Assembly: GCF_026162425.1 (NCBI RefSeq)
Contig: NZ_JAOBQJ010000005.1
Coordinates: 434,001 to 498,000, forward strand
Direction of reading: 5' to 3'
Source of the DNA: Flexivirga meconopsidis
GTDB lineage: Bacteria; Actinomycetota; Actinomycetes; Actinomycetales; Dermatophilaceae
Length of the DNA stretch: 64,000 bases
Shown here: positions 28,228-36,695 of the stretch, in pieces
How the letters are laid out: every line of letters starts with the position of its first letter
Position numbering within the stretch: position 1 is the first letter of the stretch
Translations under genes and position numbers: made by a program
The notes under the pieces: model-generated
Told to the model about the DNA's origin: nothing
Seen by the model: the letters and a program-made list of their open reading frames with translations, nothing else
The model's database searches: none

Positions 28228-29079
28228 TCAGCGCATGCGGCCGGCCGCACCGAACATCAGCTTCACCCCACCGTCGATCACCCGGTCCGGCAGCACACGT
28301 CGCGCGTAGGTGATCGGCTTGGCGCCCATGCCGATCGCATAGCGCGACCGCGGGTGAGACGAACGCACAGCCTTGGCAATGGCATTCGCCACCACCTCGG
28401 GTTTCGAGCCGCGCATCGGGCCCGATTGCTCGGACCCGAGCATCCGCGCCACGTGGCGCACCTGCTCGGCATACGCTCCCCCGCCGGAACGCGCCATCAG
28501 TCCCTCGCCGGCGATGCCGCCCCACTCGGTGTCGATCGCGCCGGGCTCGATGATGACGACCTTGATCCCGAACGGCGCGAGTTCCAGCCGCAGCGCGTCG
28601 CTGAGACCCTCGACGGCGAACTTGGTGGCGTGGTACCAACCGCCGAAGGGCGTGTAGATCTTGCCGCCGATCGAGGAGACGTTGACGATGTAGCCGTCGC
28701 CGCGCTCGCGCATCTGCGGGGTCACCAGCTGGATCAGCCGGGCCAGACCGAACACGTTGACGTCGAACTGCCGCCGCGCCTCCTCCGGCGGGACGTCCTC
28801 GATCGCGCCGTATGAGCCGTAGCCCGCGTTGTTGACCAGCACGTCGATGCGACCGGTCTCGCCGAGGATCCGGTCGACGCCGTCCCGCATCGACGCGTCG
28901 TCGGTGACGTCCATCGCGATCGGCGTAATGCCTTGCGTTTCCAGCTCTTTCATCCGCTCGACCCGTCGGGCGGCCGCATAGACGGCGTAGCCCTCCGACG
29001 CGAGCTTGCGGGCGGTCGCCATACCGATGCCGGATGACGCGCCGGTGACCAGGGCCGTGCGGGTGGTGGGTGCAGACAC
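28228..29079 (-). CDS. Short-chain dehydrogenase/reductase, TetR-linked
   Basis: The 283-residue classical SDR has TGASSGIG, VNNAGYGSYG and a catalytic YHATK, with Arg-Arg after strand 2 (AARRVERM) that favours NADP(H). The C-terminal part binds the substrate, which is unknown. GTG 29079 follows GAGGA at 5 nt. An in-frame GTG at 29109 would add ten residues and run into the operator dyad. It is divergent from a TetR gene that presumably represses it. Confidence 0.9.
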   Translation of the reverse strand: MSAPTTRTALVTGASSGIGMATARKLASEGYAVYAAARRVERMKELETQGITPIAMDVTDDASMRDGVDRILGETGRIDVLVNNAGYGSYGAIEDVPPEEARRQFDVNVFGLARLIQLVTPQMRERGDGYIVNVSSIGGKIYTPFGGWYHATKFAVEGLSDALRLELAPFGIKVVIIEPGAIDTEWGGIAGEGLMARSGGGAYAEQVRHVARMLGSEQSGPMRGSKPEVVANAIAKAVRSSHPRSRYAIGMGAKPITYARRVLPDRVIDGGVKLMFGAAGRMR

Positions 29080-29114
29080 GAGAGTCCTCGATTCGTGAGT
29101 CGTCGACACCGATC

Positions 29115-29154
29115 ATGAATGTCGGTTCACCTTCGATTCTGAACTATGATTCAT
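29115..29154. promoter_or_regulatory. 40-bp dyad operator between SDR and tetR
   Basis: ATGAAT-N4-GTTCA-N10-TGAAC-N4-ATTCAT is perfectly symmetric across both arm pairs. The right arm overlaps the TATGAT -10 hexamer (29145-29150) of tetR, so binding would block tetR and probably the SDR promoter. Confidence 0.8.
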
Positions 29155-29157
29155 CTT

Positions 29158-29709
29158 GTGGCAAGTCAGCAACGACGCAGTGACGCGGTGCGCAACCGGA
29201 GCCGGATCATGGCGGCCGCCCGGGAGCAGATCGTCGAGCACGGTCCGGAGGTGAGCATGGCGACGATCGCCGACGCCGCCGGGGTCGCCGTCGGCACTCT
29301 CTATCGCAATTTCCCGCGGAAGATCGACCTGGTCAACGCGGTGATCACCGAGCACATCGAGCAGATCATGGACGACATCCAGCGCACGTCCGCCCGGGTG
29401 GCGGACGGGGCTCCCGCCGGCGAGGAGTTGCGCGGGCTGGCGCGCCGCATCCTGGACGAGGCGGCGCGCAACCACGCCGTCAAGAGCGCCGCCGGATTCA
29501 TCGGCGACCCCGGCTACGCCGACGCCGAGCAGCGCGCGATGCGCAGCCTGACCGCGATGGTGCAGGCGTGCATCGAGGCCGGCGTCCTCGCCTCCGACGT
29601 GGGCCCGGCCGATTTCCAGCTGCTCGTCGCCACCGCCCCCGTCGACCAGCCCGAGCCGGCCCGGCAGCGCTGGCTGGACATTTTCCTCGCCGGATTAGCA
29701 CCTCGCTGA
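29158..29709 (+). CDS. TetR-family regulator of the divergent SDR
   Basis: The 183-residue protein has an N-terminal HTH (VSMATIADAAGVAVGTLYRNFPRKIDLVNAV). TATGAT (29145-29150) lies 7 nt before GTG 29158, so I use that start rather than ATG 29146, which lies inside the -10 box. The divergent arrangement and the 40-bp dyad over its promoter predict autorepression. The ligand is unknown. Confidence 0.9.
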   Translation: MASQQRRSDAVRNRSRIMAAAREQIVEHGPEVSMATIADAAGVAVGTLYRNFPRKIDLVNAVITEHIEQIMDDIQRTSARVADGAPAGEELRGLARRILDEAARNHAVKSAAGFIGDPGYADAEQRAMRSLTAMVQACIEAGVLASDVGPADFQLLVATAPVDQPEPARQRWLDIFLAGLAPR

Positions 29710-29737
29710 GCGGCCCGGCTCCGCTACGGTCAGGACC

Positions 29738-30217
29738 ATGCCGCCGATCGACAACCTCGATGCGCGCCTGATCGCGCTCTTCAGCGAGCGCCCGCAGGTC
29801 GGCGTGCTCGGAGCGTCCCGAGTGCTCGGCGTCGCGCGCGGCACCGTGCAGGCCCGCCTCGACCGGTTGATCGAGCGCGGCGTCATCTCTTCGCTCGGAC
29901 CATCGGTCTCGCCCGCAGCACTCGGTTACCCGGTCATGGCGTTCTGCACGCTGGAGATCCAGCAACGCAAGGGGCGGGACAAGGTCGTCGAGCACCTCGC
30001 CGAGATCCCCGAGGTCCTCGAGGTGCACACCATCACCGGCAGCGGTGACCTGTTCGCGCGCTTCGTGGCCAAGGACAACAGCGACCTGCAGCGCGTGATC
30101 GATCAGGTGGTCGGCGACGGACTCGTCGTGCGGGCTTCGACCACGATCGCGCTCGCCGAGCTCGTCGAGCACCGCACGCTGCCGCTGGTGCGCAAGTCCG
30201 GCGGCATCAGCGACTGA
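29738..30217 (+). CDS. Lrp/AsnC-family regulator
   Basis: The 159-residue protein has an N-terminal winged HTH (GVLGASRVLGVARGTVQARLDRLIERGVI) and a C-terminal RAM/ACT-like domain (MAFCTLEIQQRKGRDKVVEHLAEIPEVLEVHTITGSGDLFARFVAKD). Such regulators bind amino acids. TACGGT (29725-29730) lies 7 nt before ATG 29738. No obvious target lies next to it; hppD and hmgA in this window are plausible amino-acid-catabolic targets, but this is only a guess. Confidence 0.92.
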   Translation: MPPIDNLDARLIALFSERPQVGVLGASRVLGVARGTVQARLDRLIERGVISSLGPSVSPAALGYPVMAFCTLEIQQRKGRDKVVEHLAEIPEVLEVHTITGSGDLFARFVAKDNSDLQRVIDQVVGDGLVVRASTTIALAELVEHRTLPLVRKSGGISD

Positions 30218-30245
30218 CCGACGACCGGCTCAGCGTGCCATCGCG

Positions 30246-32000
30246 TCAGCGCTTCCGGCCGACGAACCAATTGCGAATCATCGTGATGCGCTCGGTCACC
30301 TCGGTCGTCGACGCCCGGTCCAGTGCCGGGCCGCCGCACTTGACCCGCAGCTCGTGGTGCACGTGCGCGTGCGGCTTGCCGGTCTTGGTCGAGTATGCCG
30401 CGACGAGCGCGTTGAGCTCCTTGCGCTGCGCGGCCAGGGCGCGGTGCGCCGCGACCGGCTGGTCGTCCGCGGGGCGGGCGCGGCCCTTCTTGTTCTGTTT
30501 GTCCTGCCTCTGCCGCAACAGGTCGGTGACCTGCTCGGGCTCGAGCAGGCCTGGCAGCCCGAGGTATTCCTGCTCGTCGGGGCTGCCGACCTCGGCACCG
30601 AGCCCGAACTGCTGTGCGTCGAAGAGAACGTGGTCGAACTCCGCTTCCGACTCCAGCGCCTCGAACTTCCCATCGTCAGGACCGAGGGCCTTCTCCTCGC
30701 GGTTGGCCTCCGCGATCAGGCCCTCCTCCTCCGACCAGATCGAATCCTCTTGTTTCTCAGGGCGATCCAGGGCGTGGTCACGCTGCTTCTCCATCGAGGA
30801 AGCGAGCTCGAGGATCTGCGGCACGGTCGGCAAGAACACCGTCGCGGTCTCGCCGCGCCGCCGCGCGCGCACGAAGCGGCCTACTGCCTGGGCGAAGTAG
30901 AGCGGGGTCGAGGTCGAGGTGGCGAAGACACCGACGGCCAGTCGTGGCACGTCGACCCCCTCGGAGACCATCCGGACCGCGACCATCCAGCGGTCCTCGG
31001 AGCCAGCGAACTCCTCAATGCGTGACGAGGCACCGGCGTCGTCGGAAAGCACCACGACCGGCTGGACACCGGTCACCTCACGGAGGGTCCGGGCGTAGGA
31101 GCGCGCCGCCGTCTGGTTGGACGCGATCACCAGGCCGCCGGCATCCGGCACGTGACGGCGGACCTCGGTGAGCCGCTTGTCGGCTGCTCGCAACACGGCC
31201 GGGATCCAAGACCCGGTCGGGTCGAGCGCGGTGCGCCAGGCCGCTGCGGTGGCGTCCTTGGTCAGCGGCTCGCCCAGCCGGGCGGCGATTTCGTCGCCGG
31301 CGGAGGTGCGCCAGCGCATCGCCCCGCCATACGCCATGAAAAGCACGGGACGCACGACGCCGTCACGCAGCGCCTCGGCGTAACCGTAGGTGAAGTCGCT
31401 CGCCGAGCGCCTGATGCCGTCGTCGCCCTCTTCGTAGCGGACGAACGGGATCGGCGCGGTGTCGGAGCGAAAAGGCGTGCCGGTCAAGCAGATCCGGCGG
31501 GTGGCGGGCTCGAATGCCTCCCGCATCGCGTCACCCCACGACTTGGTGTCGCCGCCATGGTGCACCTCGTCGAGGATCACCAGCGTGCGCCGCTTCTGGG
31601 TGCGGATGCGGTGCAGTGCGGGGCGACTGGCGACACCGGCGTAGGTGACCGCGACGCCGTCGAAGTCGGCGGCGTGCTCCTCCTGCGCATTGGTGAAGCG
31701 CGGGTCGATGTGGATGCCGACCCGGGACGCCGCATCGGCCCACTGGGTCTTCAGGTGCTCGGTCGGGGCGACGATCGTCACCTGCTCGATGACCCCACGA
31801 TCCATCAGCTCGGTGGCCAGCCGCAGCGCGTAGGTGGTCTTGCCTGCCCCGGGGGTTGCGACCGCGAGGAAATCACGCGGCTGCTCGGCGAAGTAGCGGT
31901 CCATCGCATCGGCCTGCCAGGCACGCAGCTTGCCCGCAGTGCCCCACGCCGCCTTGTCGGGGAACGCCGGGGACAGGTGCGAGGCGGCGGAAGTGCTCAT
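30246..32000 (-). CDS. SF2 DEAD/DEAH-type helicase
   Basis: The 584-residue protein has Walker A ATPGAGKTTYAL near residue 50, the Walker B DEVHH, the SF2 motif III-like LTGTPFRSD and motif VI-like QAVGRFVRARRRGE. The C-terminal 200 residues are charged and helical and end MIRNWFVGRKR. This architecture (XPB/RecG-like core with actinobacterial C-terminal domain) is conserved in actinobacteria, usually beside a DUF3039 gene, as here. The in vivo role is unknown; a DNA repair role is a plausible guess. Confidence 0.9.
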   Translation of the reverse strand: MSTSAASHLSPAFPDKAAWGTAGKLRAWQADAMDRYFAEQPRDFLAVATPGAGKTTYALRLATELMDRGVIEQVTIVAPTEHLKTQWADAASRVGIHIDPRFTNAQEEHAADFDGVAVTYAGVASRPALHRIRTQKRRTLVILDEVHHGGDTKSWGDAMREAFEPATRRICLTGTPFRSDTAPIPFVRYEEGDDGIRRSASDFTYGYAEALRDGVVRPVLFMAYGGAMRWRTSAGDEIAARLGEPLTKDATAAAWRTALDPTGSWIPAVLRAADKRLTEVRRHVPDAGGLVIASNQTAARSYARTLREVTGVQPVVVLSDDAGASSRIEEFAGSEDRWMVAVRMVSEGVDVPRLAVGVFATSTSTPLYFAQAVGRFVRARRRGETATVFLPTVPQILELASSMEKQRDHALDRPEKQEDSIWSEEEGLIAEANREEKALGPDDGKFEALESEAEFDHVLFDAQQFGLGAEVGSPDEQEYLGLPGLLEPEQVTDLLRQRQDKQNKKGRARPADDQPVAAHRALAAQRKELNALVAAYSTKTGKPHAHVHHELRVKCGGPALDRASTTEVTERITMIRNWFVGRKR

Positions 32001-32067
32001 AGATGGACCAGGCTAACTTCCGCGGGTGACACCGCGGCAAACGACCCGCGAGGCGCGGGTCACGGTG

Positions 32068-32385
32068 TCACGACTTGCCGTCGCCGCCGTCCTGCGGCTC
32101 ACGAAGCCCCTCGTAGATCTCCTTGCAGGTCGGGCAGACCGGGAACTTCTCGGGGTCGCGGCCGGGCACCCACACCTTGCCGCAGAGGGCCGTCACCGGC
32201 TCTCCGGACAGGGCGCTCTCCATGATCTTCTCCTTGCGCACGTAGTGCGCAAAACGCTCATGATCGCCCGGCTCCTGCAGCTGCTCCTGAACGTCGGGCC
32301 GCTCGATCGTCGCCGTGGAGGTGCCGGGCACACTCGGTGCGGCGTCGGGCGAGGAGAGACGGTCTGGTTCGTCGACAGTGCTCAT
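32068..32385 (-). CDS. DUF3039 zinc-binding protein
   Basis: The 105-residue protein has a low-complexity acidic N terminus and a conserved core HYVRKEKIMESALSGEPVTALCGKVW, then CPTCKEIYEGL. The Cys (CGKVW) and CPTC cysteines probably bind zinc. It is characteristic of actinobacteria and of unknown function. TACAAT (32394-32399) precedes ATG 32385 by 8 nt. It lies upstream of the helicase gene on the same strand with a 67-bp gap. Confidence 0.9.
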   Translation of the reverse strand: MSTVDEPDRLSSPDAAPSVPGTSTATIERPDVQEQLQEPGDHERFAHYVRKEKIMESALSGEPVTALCGKVWVPGRDPEKFPVCPTCKEIYEGLREPQDGGDGKS

Positions 32386-32473
32386 GACGGTCAATTGTAT
32401 GACGGCGCCGGTCGGCCGGGCGCGGCCCGCTCGGCCGCAGGGCCGGCGACGGGTGCTCATTGAGCGGCGGGTG

Positions 32474-33043
32474 CTAGTTGAGCTCTGGGTCGTCGGGGAA
32501 GCTGGCGGCGAACGCCATGGACGACCGCTGCCGCCGCAGCACCTGCTCCCACAGGTCGTCCGGGTCGTCGCTGAACGGGTCGTACGCCTCGGCGTCGACC
32601 ACGAACCAGTAGCCGGACTCGATCTCGCTCTCGAGTTGCTCGGGGCCCCAGCCGGCGTATCCGGCGTAGATGCGCAGCGCGGCGAGCGAGGGCATCACCA
32701 CCGGCGGCGGCGCGTCGAGGTCGATGAGGCAGACGCCGCCGAAGAGCCGCTTGATGCCAAGCTGTTCGTCCTCGTCACCGGGCGACGACGCCAGGCCGAG
32801 CGCGGTGTCCAGCGACACCGGCCCGCCCTGGAAGACGCAGTCGGGGCGAGAGACGTGCTCCTGCCAACCGGGCAGCACCGCGTCGACCTCCGCGGTCAAC
32901 GGGCGGTTGAGGATCAGGCCGTGCGCGCCGTCGTCGTCGTGGTGCAGCACGAGGACGACGCTGCGGTCGAAGACGTCGTCGTCACCGACCTCCGCCTGCT
33001 CGCGCGGCACGGCAACGAGCAGCCGGCTGGTCAGATCCTCCAC
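32474..33043 (-). CDS. YqgE/AlgH family protein (UPF0301)
   Basis: The 189-residue protein carries the family signatures RLLVAVP, FDRSVVLVLHHDDDGAHGLILNRP, VFQGGPV and RIYAGYAGWGPEQLESEIESGYW. Members are widespread; AlgH was named in Pseudomonas, but the biochemical role is unknown. GTG 33043 is chosen because CATAAT (33051-33056) precedes it by 7 nt; the in-frame ATG at 33052 lies inside this box. Confidence 0.93.
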   Translation of the reverse strand: MEDLTSRLLVAVPREQAEVGDDDVFDRSVVLVLHHDDDGAHGLILNRPLTAEVDAVLPGWQEHVSRPDCVFQGGPVSLDTALGLASSPGDEDEQLGIKRLFGGVCLIDLDAPPPVVMPSLAALRIYAGYAGWGPEQLESEIESGYWFVVDAEAYDPFSDDPDDLWEQVLRRQRSSMAFAASFPDDPELN

Positions 33044-33087
33044 GGGCACCATTATGACGACAGGTGTGACTCTCGCTCGCGCGAACG

Positions 33088-34998
33088 TCAGTCTCGGTCG
33101 CGCCGGTCGTAACGACCGCCGCGACTGCCACCGGAGTAGTTGCCGGAACGACCGCCCCCGGAACGGAATCCGTCGCGCCGCGGGCGACCCCCGCCATACC
33201 CACCGGACCGGCCTCCGCGGTAGCCGCCACCGCGACGGTCACCGCCACGCCCACCGCGGTTTGCCCGCGGAGGGGTGAGGATGCGCTGCAGATCGTCGTC
33301 GGTGATCCGGCGACCGTCGGGAGTGCTGCCGCCCGCAGCCTGGATGACGTCGTCGCCCGGCCGCGCACGCTGCAGCTTGGTCTCAACGCCCGCCTCGTCC
33401 AGCAACCGCTGCATGGTCCGGCGCTGATGCGGGAGCGCGAGGGTCACCACGGTGCCCTGCTCCCCGGCACGCGCGGTGCGGCCGGCGCGGTGCAGGTAGT
33501 CCTTGTGGTCGGCCGGTGGGTCGACCTGCAGCACGACGCCCACGTCGTCGACGTGGATGCCACGTGCCGCGACATCGGTCGCCACCAGCACCGGCACCTT
33601 GCCGTCCTTGAACGCGCTGAGCACCTTGTTGCGCTGGCCCTGGTTGAGGCCACCGTGCAGCGCGGCCGCCATGACGCCCTGGTCACGCAGCTCGGCTGCG
33701 ACGCGATCGGCGCCGAGCTTGGTCCGCACGAAGACGACCGTGCGGCCCGGCCGGTTGGCGACCTCGGCGGTGACGATCTTCTTGTCGCGGGGCTCGATCA
33801 GCAGCGCGTGGTGCGCCATCGTGCTGACCGACGCGGTGCCGTCGTCGGTCGCGTGCTCGACCGGGTCGGTCAGGTAACGCTCCACGACGGTGTCGATGCC
33901 CCGGTCGAGGGTCGCGGAGAAGAGCAGCCGCTGACCGTCCTCCGGCACTTCGTCCAGGATCTGGGTGATCGCCTCGAGGAAGCCCATCTCGGCCATGTGA
34001 TCGGCCTCGTCCAGGATCGCGATCTCTACCCGCCTGAGGTCTGCCGCGCCGCGCTCCATCAGATCGATCAGCCGGCCCGGGGTGGCGATCAGCAGGTCGA
34101 CACCTCGCTCCAGCGCGGACAACTGCGGCTCGTAGGGCATACCGCCGGCGACCAGCTTGTGCCGCAGGCCGATGACGTGCACCAGCGGCTGCAGCGCGTC
34201 GCTCACCTGCATCGCGAGCTCACGCGTCGGCACGAGCACGATGGCGCGCGGCTGGTTCGGCCGAGCACGGCCACCGGCGGCCAGACGCGTCAGGGCCGGC
34301 AGGCCGAAGGACAGCGTCTTGCCGGAGCCGGTGCGGCCACGGCCGAGCACGTCACGACCTTCGAGGGCGTCCGGGATGGTCGCGGTCTGGATCGGGAAGG
34401 GCTGAGTGATGCCGTCGCGGGCGAGTCGCTGGACCAGGGCGTCCGGCAGTCCGAGGTCGGCAAAACCGTTGCCGTCCAGGCTGATCGGCTCCTGCACGAC
34501 GGGCTCGCGGGCGGCCGGCTTCTCGTCGCGGTATGCCGGGGCCGGTCGCTCGGATCGACGCTCGTCGCGGCGGAAGTCCCGCCGGTCGTCGCGGCGGAAG
34601 TCCCGCCGGTCGTCGCGACGGAAGTCCCGCCGGTCGTCGCGGCGGTCGCCCCGGCCGAAGTCGCGTCGCTCACGCCGGTCGTCCCGCCGCTCGTCCCGGT
34701 AACCGCGCGAGCCGCGGCTGTCGTCCCGGCGGTCGGGATACCGCGGGCCGCCGCGGCGGTCGTCGCGCTCGTCATACGCACGACGCGGCCGCCGCTCGCC
34801 GCCGCGTTCGGCGCGGGCCGAGCCGGCCCGCTTCTCGAACCGCTCGGAGCGATTCGGTCGGTCGGAACGCTTTGCGTCACGGTCGAATTCGCGGCCGGCG
34901 TCGGTGCCGCGCTGCTTGCGGGTGGAGGACCGTTTCGCTTCGAGTTTCTGCGCCCGGGTCCATCGGGCCTTCTTGCCGTCCATCGTCTTCTTGGTCAT
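33088..34998 (-). CDS. DEAD-box RNA helicase with charged N terminus and RGG tail
   Basis: The 636-residue protein has three parts. Residues 1-165 are Arg/Asp-rich low complexity including an octapeptide repeat DDRRDFRR. The helicase core (about 175-530) has QTATIPDALEGRDVLGRGRTGSGKT, LDEADHMAEMGF, SATLD and HRAGRTARAGEQG. The C terminus (about 575-636) is Gly/Arg-rich (RGG-type). This fits DeaD/RhlE-like cold-shock or mRNA-decay helicases. ATG 34998 follows an AAAGGACG-like RBS. A 225-bp leader upstream may hold regulatory structure. Confidence 0.95.
   Translation of the reverse strand: MTKKTMDGKKARWTRAQKLEAKRSSTRKQRGTDAGREFDRDAKRSDRPNRSERFEKRAGSARAERGGERRPRRAYDERDDRRGGPRYPDRRDDSRGSRGYRDERRDDRRERRDFGRGDRRDDRRDFRRDDRRDFRRDDRRDFRRDERRSERPAPAYRDEKPAAREPVVQEPISLDGNGFADLGLPDALVQRLARDGITQPFPIQTATIPDALEGRDVLGRGRTGSGKTLSFGLPALTRLAAGGRARPNQPRAIVLVPTRELAMQVSDALQPLVHVIGLRHKLVAGGMPYEPQLSALERGVDLLIATPGRLIDLMERGAADLRRVEIAILDEADHMAEMGFLEAITQILDEVPEDGQRLLFSATLDRGIDTVVERYLTDPVEHATDDGTASVSTMAHHALLIEPRDKKIVTAEVANRPGRTVVFVRTKLGADRVAAELRDQGVMAAALHGGLNQGQRNKVLSAFKDGKVPVLVATDVAARGIHVDDVGVVLQVDPPADHKDYLHRAGRTARAGEQGTVVTLALPHQRRTMQRLLDEAGVETKLQRARPGDDVIQAAGGSTPDGRRITDDDLQRILTPPRANRGGRGGDRRGGGYRGGRSGGYGGGRPRRDGFRSGGGRSGNYSGGSRGGRYDRRDRD
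34571..34642. repeat. Three 24-bp in-frame repeats in the DEAD helicase gene
   Basis: CGGAAGTCCCGCCGGTCGTC followed by GCGG repeats at 34571, 34595 and 34619 (one base differs in the second). Being a multiple of three, each unit encodes the octapeptide DDRRDFRR in the charged N-terminal region. A prime site for repeat-number variation. Confidence 0.9.
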
Positions 34999-35223
34999 GT
35001 CGAGCCACGTCCTTTACGTGTTCAAAGGGCGCACTATGACTCGAGCACGACGAAACGACCCGCATCTTGTCGGCGGGTGACGTGCTGCTCGAGGGATGCC
35101 TTGAGCGCCAGAGATCTCGGCGCTCAGAACAAAGACATCAAAACAATGAACGCAAGATCGCGTGATTAACGCTTCAACGGTAGCGGAGCGGGTGGCCGAC
35201 CGACAAAACGCGCCGGCGTGAGT
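34999..35223 (-). other. 225-bp non-coding leader of the DEAD helicase gene
   Basis: No gene is seen. On the minus strand it holds an A/T-rich stretch around 35127-35165 and a stem GAGCGCC-N9-GGCGCTC (35105-35127), and a second GACCCGC..GCGGGT stem (35058-35078). It could be the promoter and long 5' leader typical of cold-inducible helicase mRNAs. Confidence 0.4.
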
Positions 35224-36648
35224 TCAGTCTCGTTCCGGATGCTCGGTGCGCACCGCGTCGGCGACCGCGCGAGCAACGACCTTGGACACGTCGGGCTGGA
35301 ACACGCTCGGGATGATGTATGCCGGGTTGAGTTCCTCGGGCTTCACCACGTCGGCGAGTGCCTCGGACGCGGCGAGCATGACGTCGAGGGTGACCTTGTT
35401 GGCTGCGGCGTCGAGCAGGCCGCGGAAGACGCCCGGGAAGACCAGCACGTTGTTGATCTGGTTGGCGAAGTCGCTGCGGCCGGTCGCCACGACGGTCGCG
35501 TGCTTGGCCGCCTCGTCGGGGTCGACCTCGGGGGTCGGGTTGGCGAGCGCGAAGACGATCGCGTCGCTCGCCATGGTGGCGATGTCGTCGCCGGTCAGGA
35601 TGTTCGGCGCGGAGACCCCGATGAAGACGTCGGCGCCACGCAACGCGTCCTTCAGCGTGCCGGTCACCCGCTTGGGGTTGGTGTGCGCGGCGATCTGGGC
35701 CAGGTCACTTCCGGGGTTGGCCTTGATGTCGGGGCGCTCCGGCTCGACGACCCCATTGATATCGGCGAGCACGACGTCCTTCGCGCCCGCGTGCACGAGC
35801 AGGAAGGCGATCGCCGTACCCGCGGCACCCGCACCCGACTGCACGATCCGCACATCCGACAGCTCCTTGCCGACGACGCGCAGCGCATTGCGCAGCGCGG
35901 CGAGCACGACGATGGCGGTGCCGTGCTGGTCGTCGTGGAAGACCGGGATGTCGAGCTCGTCGCGCAGCCGGCGCTCGATCTCGAAGCAGCGCGGCGCGGA
36001 GATGTCCTCGAGGTTGATGCCGGCGAACTCCGGAGCGACGATCTTGACGGTGCGGATGATCTCCTCGGTGTCCTTGGTGTCCAGGCACAACGGGAACGCG
36101 TCGATGTCGGCGAAGCGCTTGAACAGCGCCGCCTTGCCCTCCATCACCGGCAGCGCGCCGAGCGGGCCGATGTCCCCCAGCCCGAGCACGGCCGTCCCGT
36201 CCGTGACGACCGCAACCGTGTTGCGCTTGATCGTCAATCGCCTTGCGTCCTCGGGGTTTTCGGCGATCGCGAGGGACACGCGGGCCACCCCCGGCGTGTA
36301 GACCATCGACAGGTCGTCGCGGTTGCGGATCGGCACCTTCGACTCGATCTTGAGCTTGCCGCCCAGGTGGGCGAGGAAGGTGCGGTCGCTGACCTTGTGG
36401 ATCTCGACGCCCTCGATCTCGCGCATCGCCTCGACGATGCCGTCGGCGTGCTCCTGGTCGCGCGCCGCGATCGTCGCGTCGACCCGCAGCCGGTCATTGT
36501 CGGAGTGGGTGATGTCGAGCGCGGTGACCAGTCCCCCGCTGCGCTCCACCGCGCCGGTCAGCTCGCTGACGGCGGTCGCTCGGCCGGGGAGTTCCAGGCG
36601 GACGGTGATGGAGTTGGACACGGAAGGCTGGGCGCTCATGCCGTCCAT
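35224..36648 (-). CDS. NAD(P)-dependent malic enzyme with ACT domain
   Basis: The enzyme decarboxylates malate to pyruvate with reduction of NAD(P). Residues about 10-90 form an ACT-like domain (VRLELPGRATAVSELTGAVE), followed by the malic enzyme core. This has SMVYTPGVARVS, GDIGPLGALPVMEGKAALFK and DIPVFHDDQHGTAIVV, with the nucleotide fold QSGAGAAGTAIAFLL. The length of 474 aa suits the small bacterial type. ATG 36639 (MSAQ) is an alternative start. It follows pntB by 47 bp on the same strand, so a pntA-pntB-malic enzyme operon is likely. Confidence 0.95.
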   Translation of the reverse strand: MDGMSAQPSVSNSITVRLELPGRATAVSELTGAVERSGGLVTALDITHSDNDRLRVDATIAARDQEHADGIVEAMREIEGVEIHKVSDRTFLAHLGGKLKIESKVPIRNRDDLSMVYTPGVARVSLAIAENPEDARRLTIKRNTVAVVTDGTAVLGLGDIGPLGALPVMEGKAALFKRFADIDAFPLCLDTKDTEEIIRTVKIVAPEFAGINLEDISAPRCFEIERRLRDELDIPVFHDDQHGTAIVVLAALRNALRVVGKELSDVRIVQSGAGAAGTAIAFLLVHAGAKDVVLADINGVVEPERPDIKANPGSDLAQIAAHTNPKRVTGTLKDALRGADVFIGVSAPNILTGDDIATMASDAIVFALANPTPEVDPDEAAKHATVVATGRSDFANQINNVLVFPGVFRGLLDAAANKVTLDVMLAASEALADVVKPEELNPAYIIPSVFQPDVSKVVARAVADAVRTEHPERD

Positions 36649-36695
36649 TCAAGCGCTATGCCGCGCTCGCGTGCCACCGGGTCCGGGGTCGGGCC

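Noticed and set aside
34571-34642. CRISPR or mobile repeat interpretation of 24-bp repeats
   Set aside because: They are in-frame coding repeats of the DEAD helicase with no spacers.
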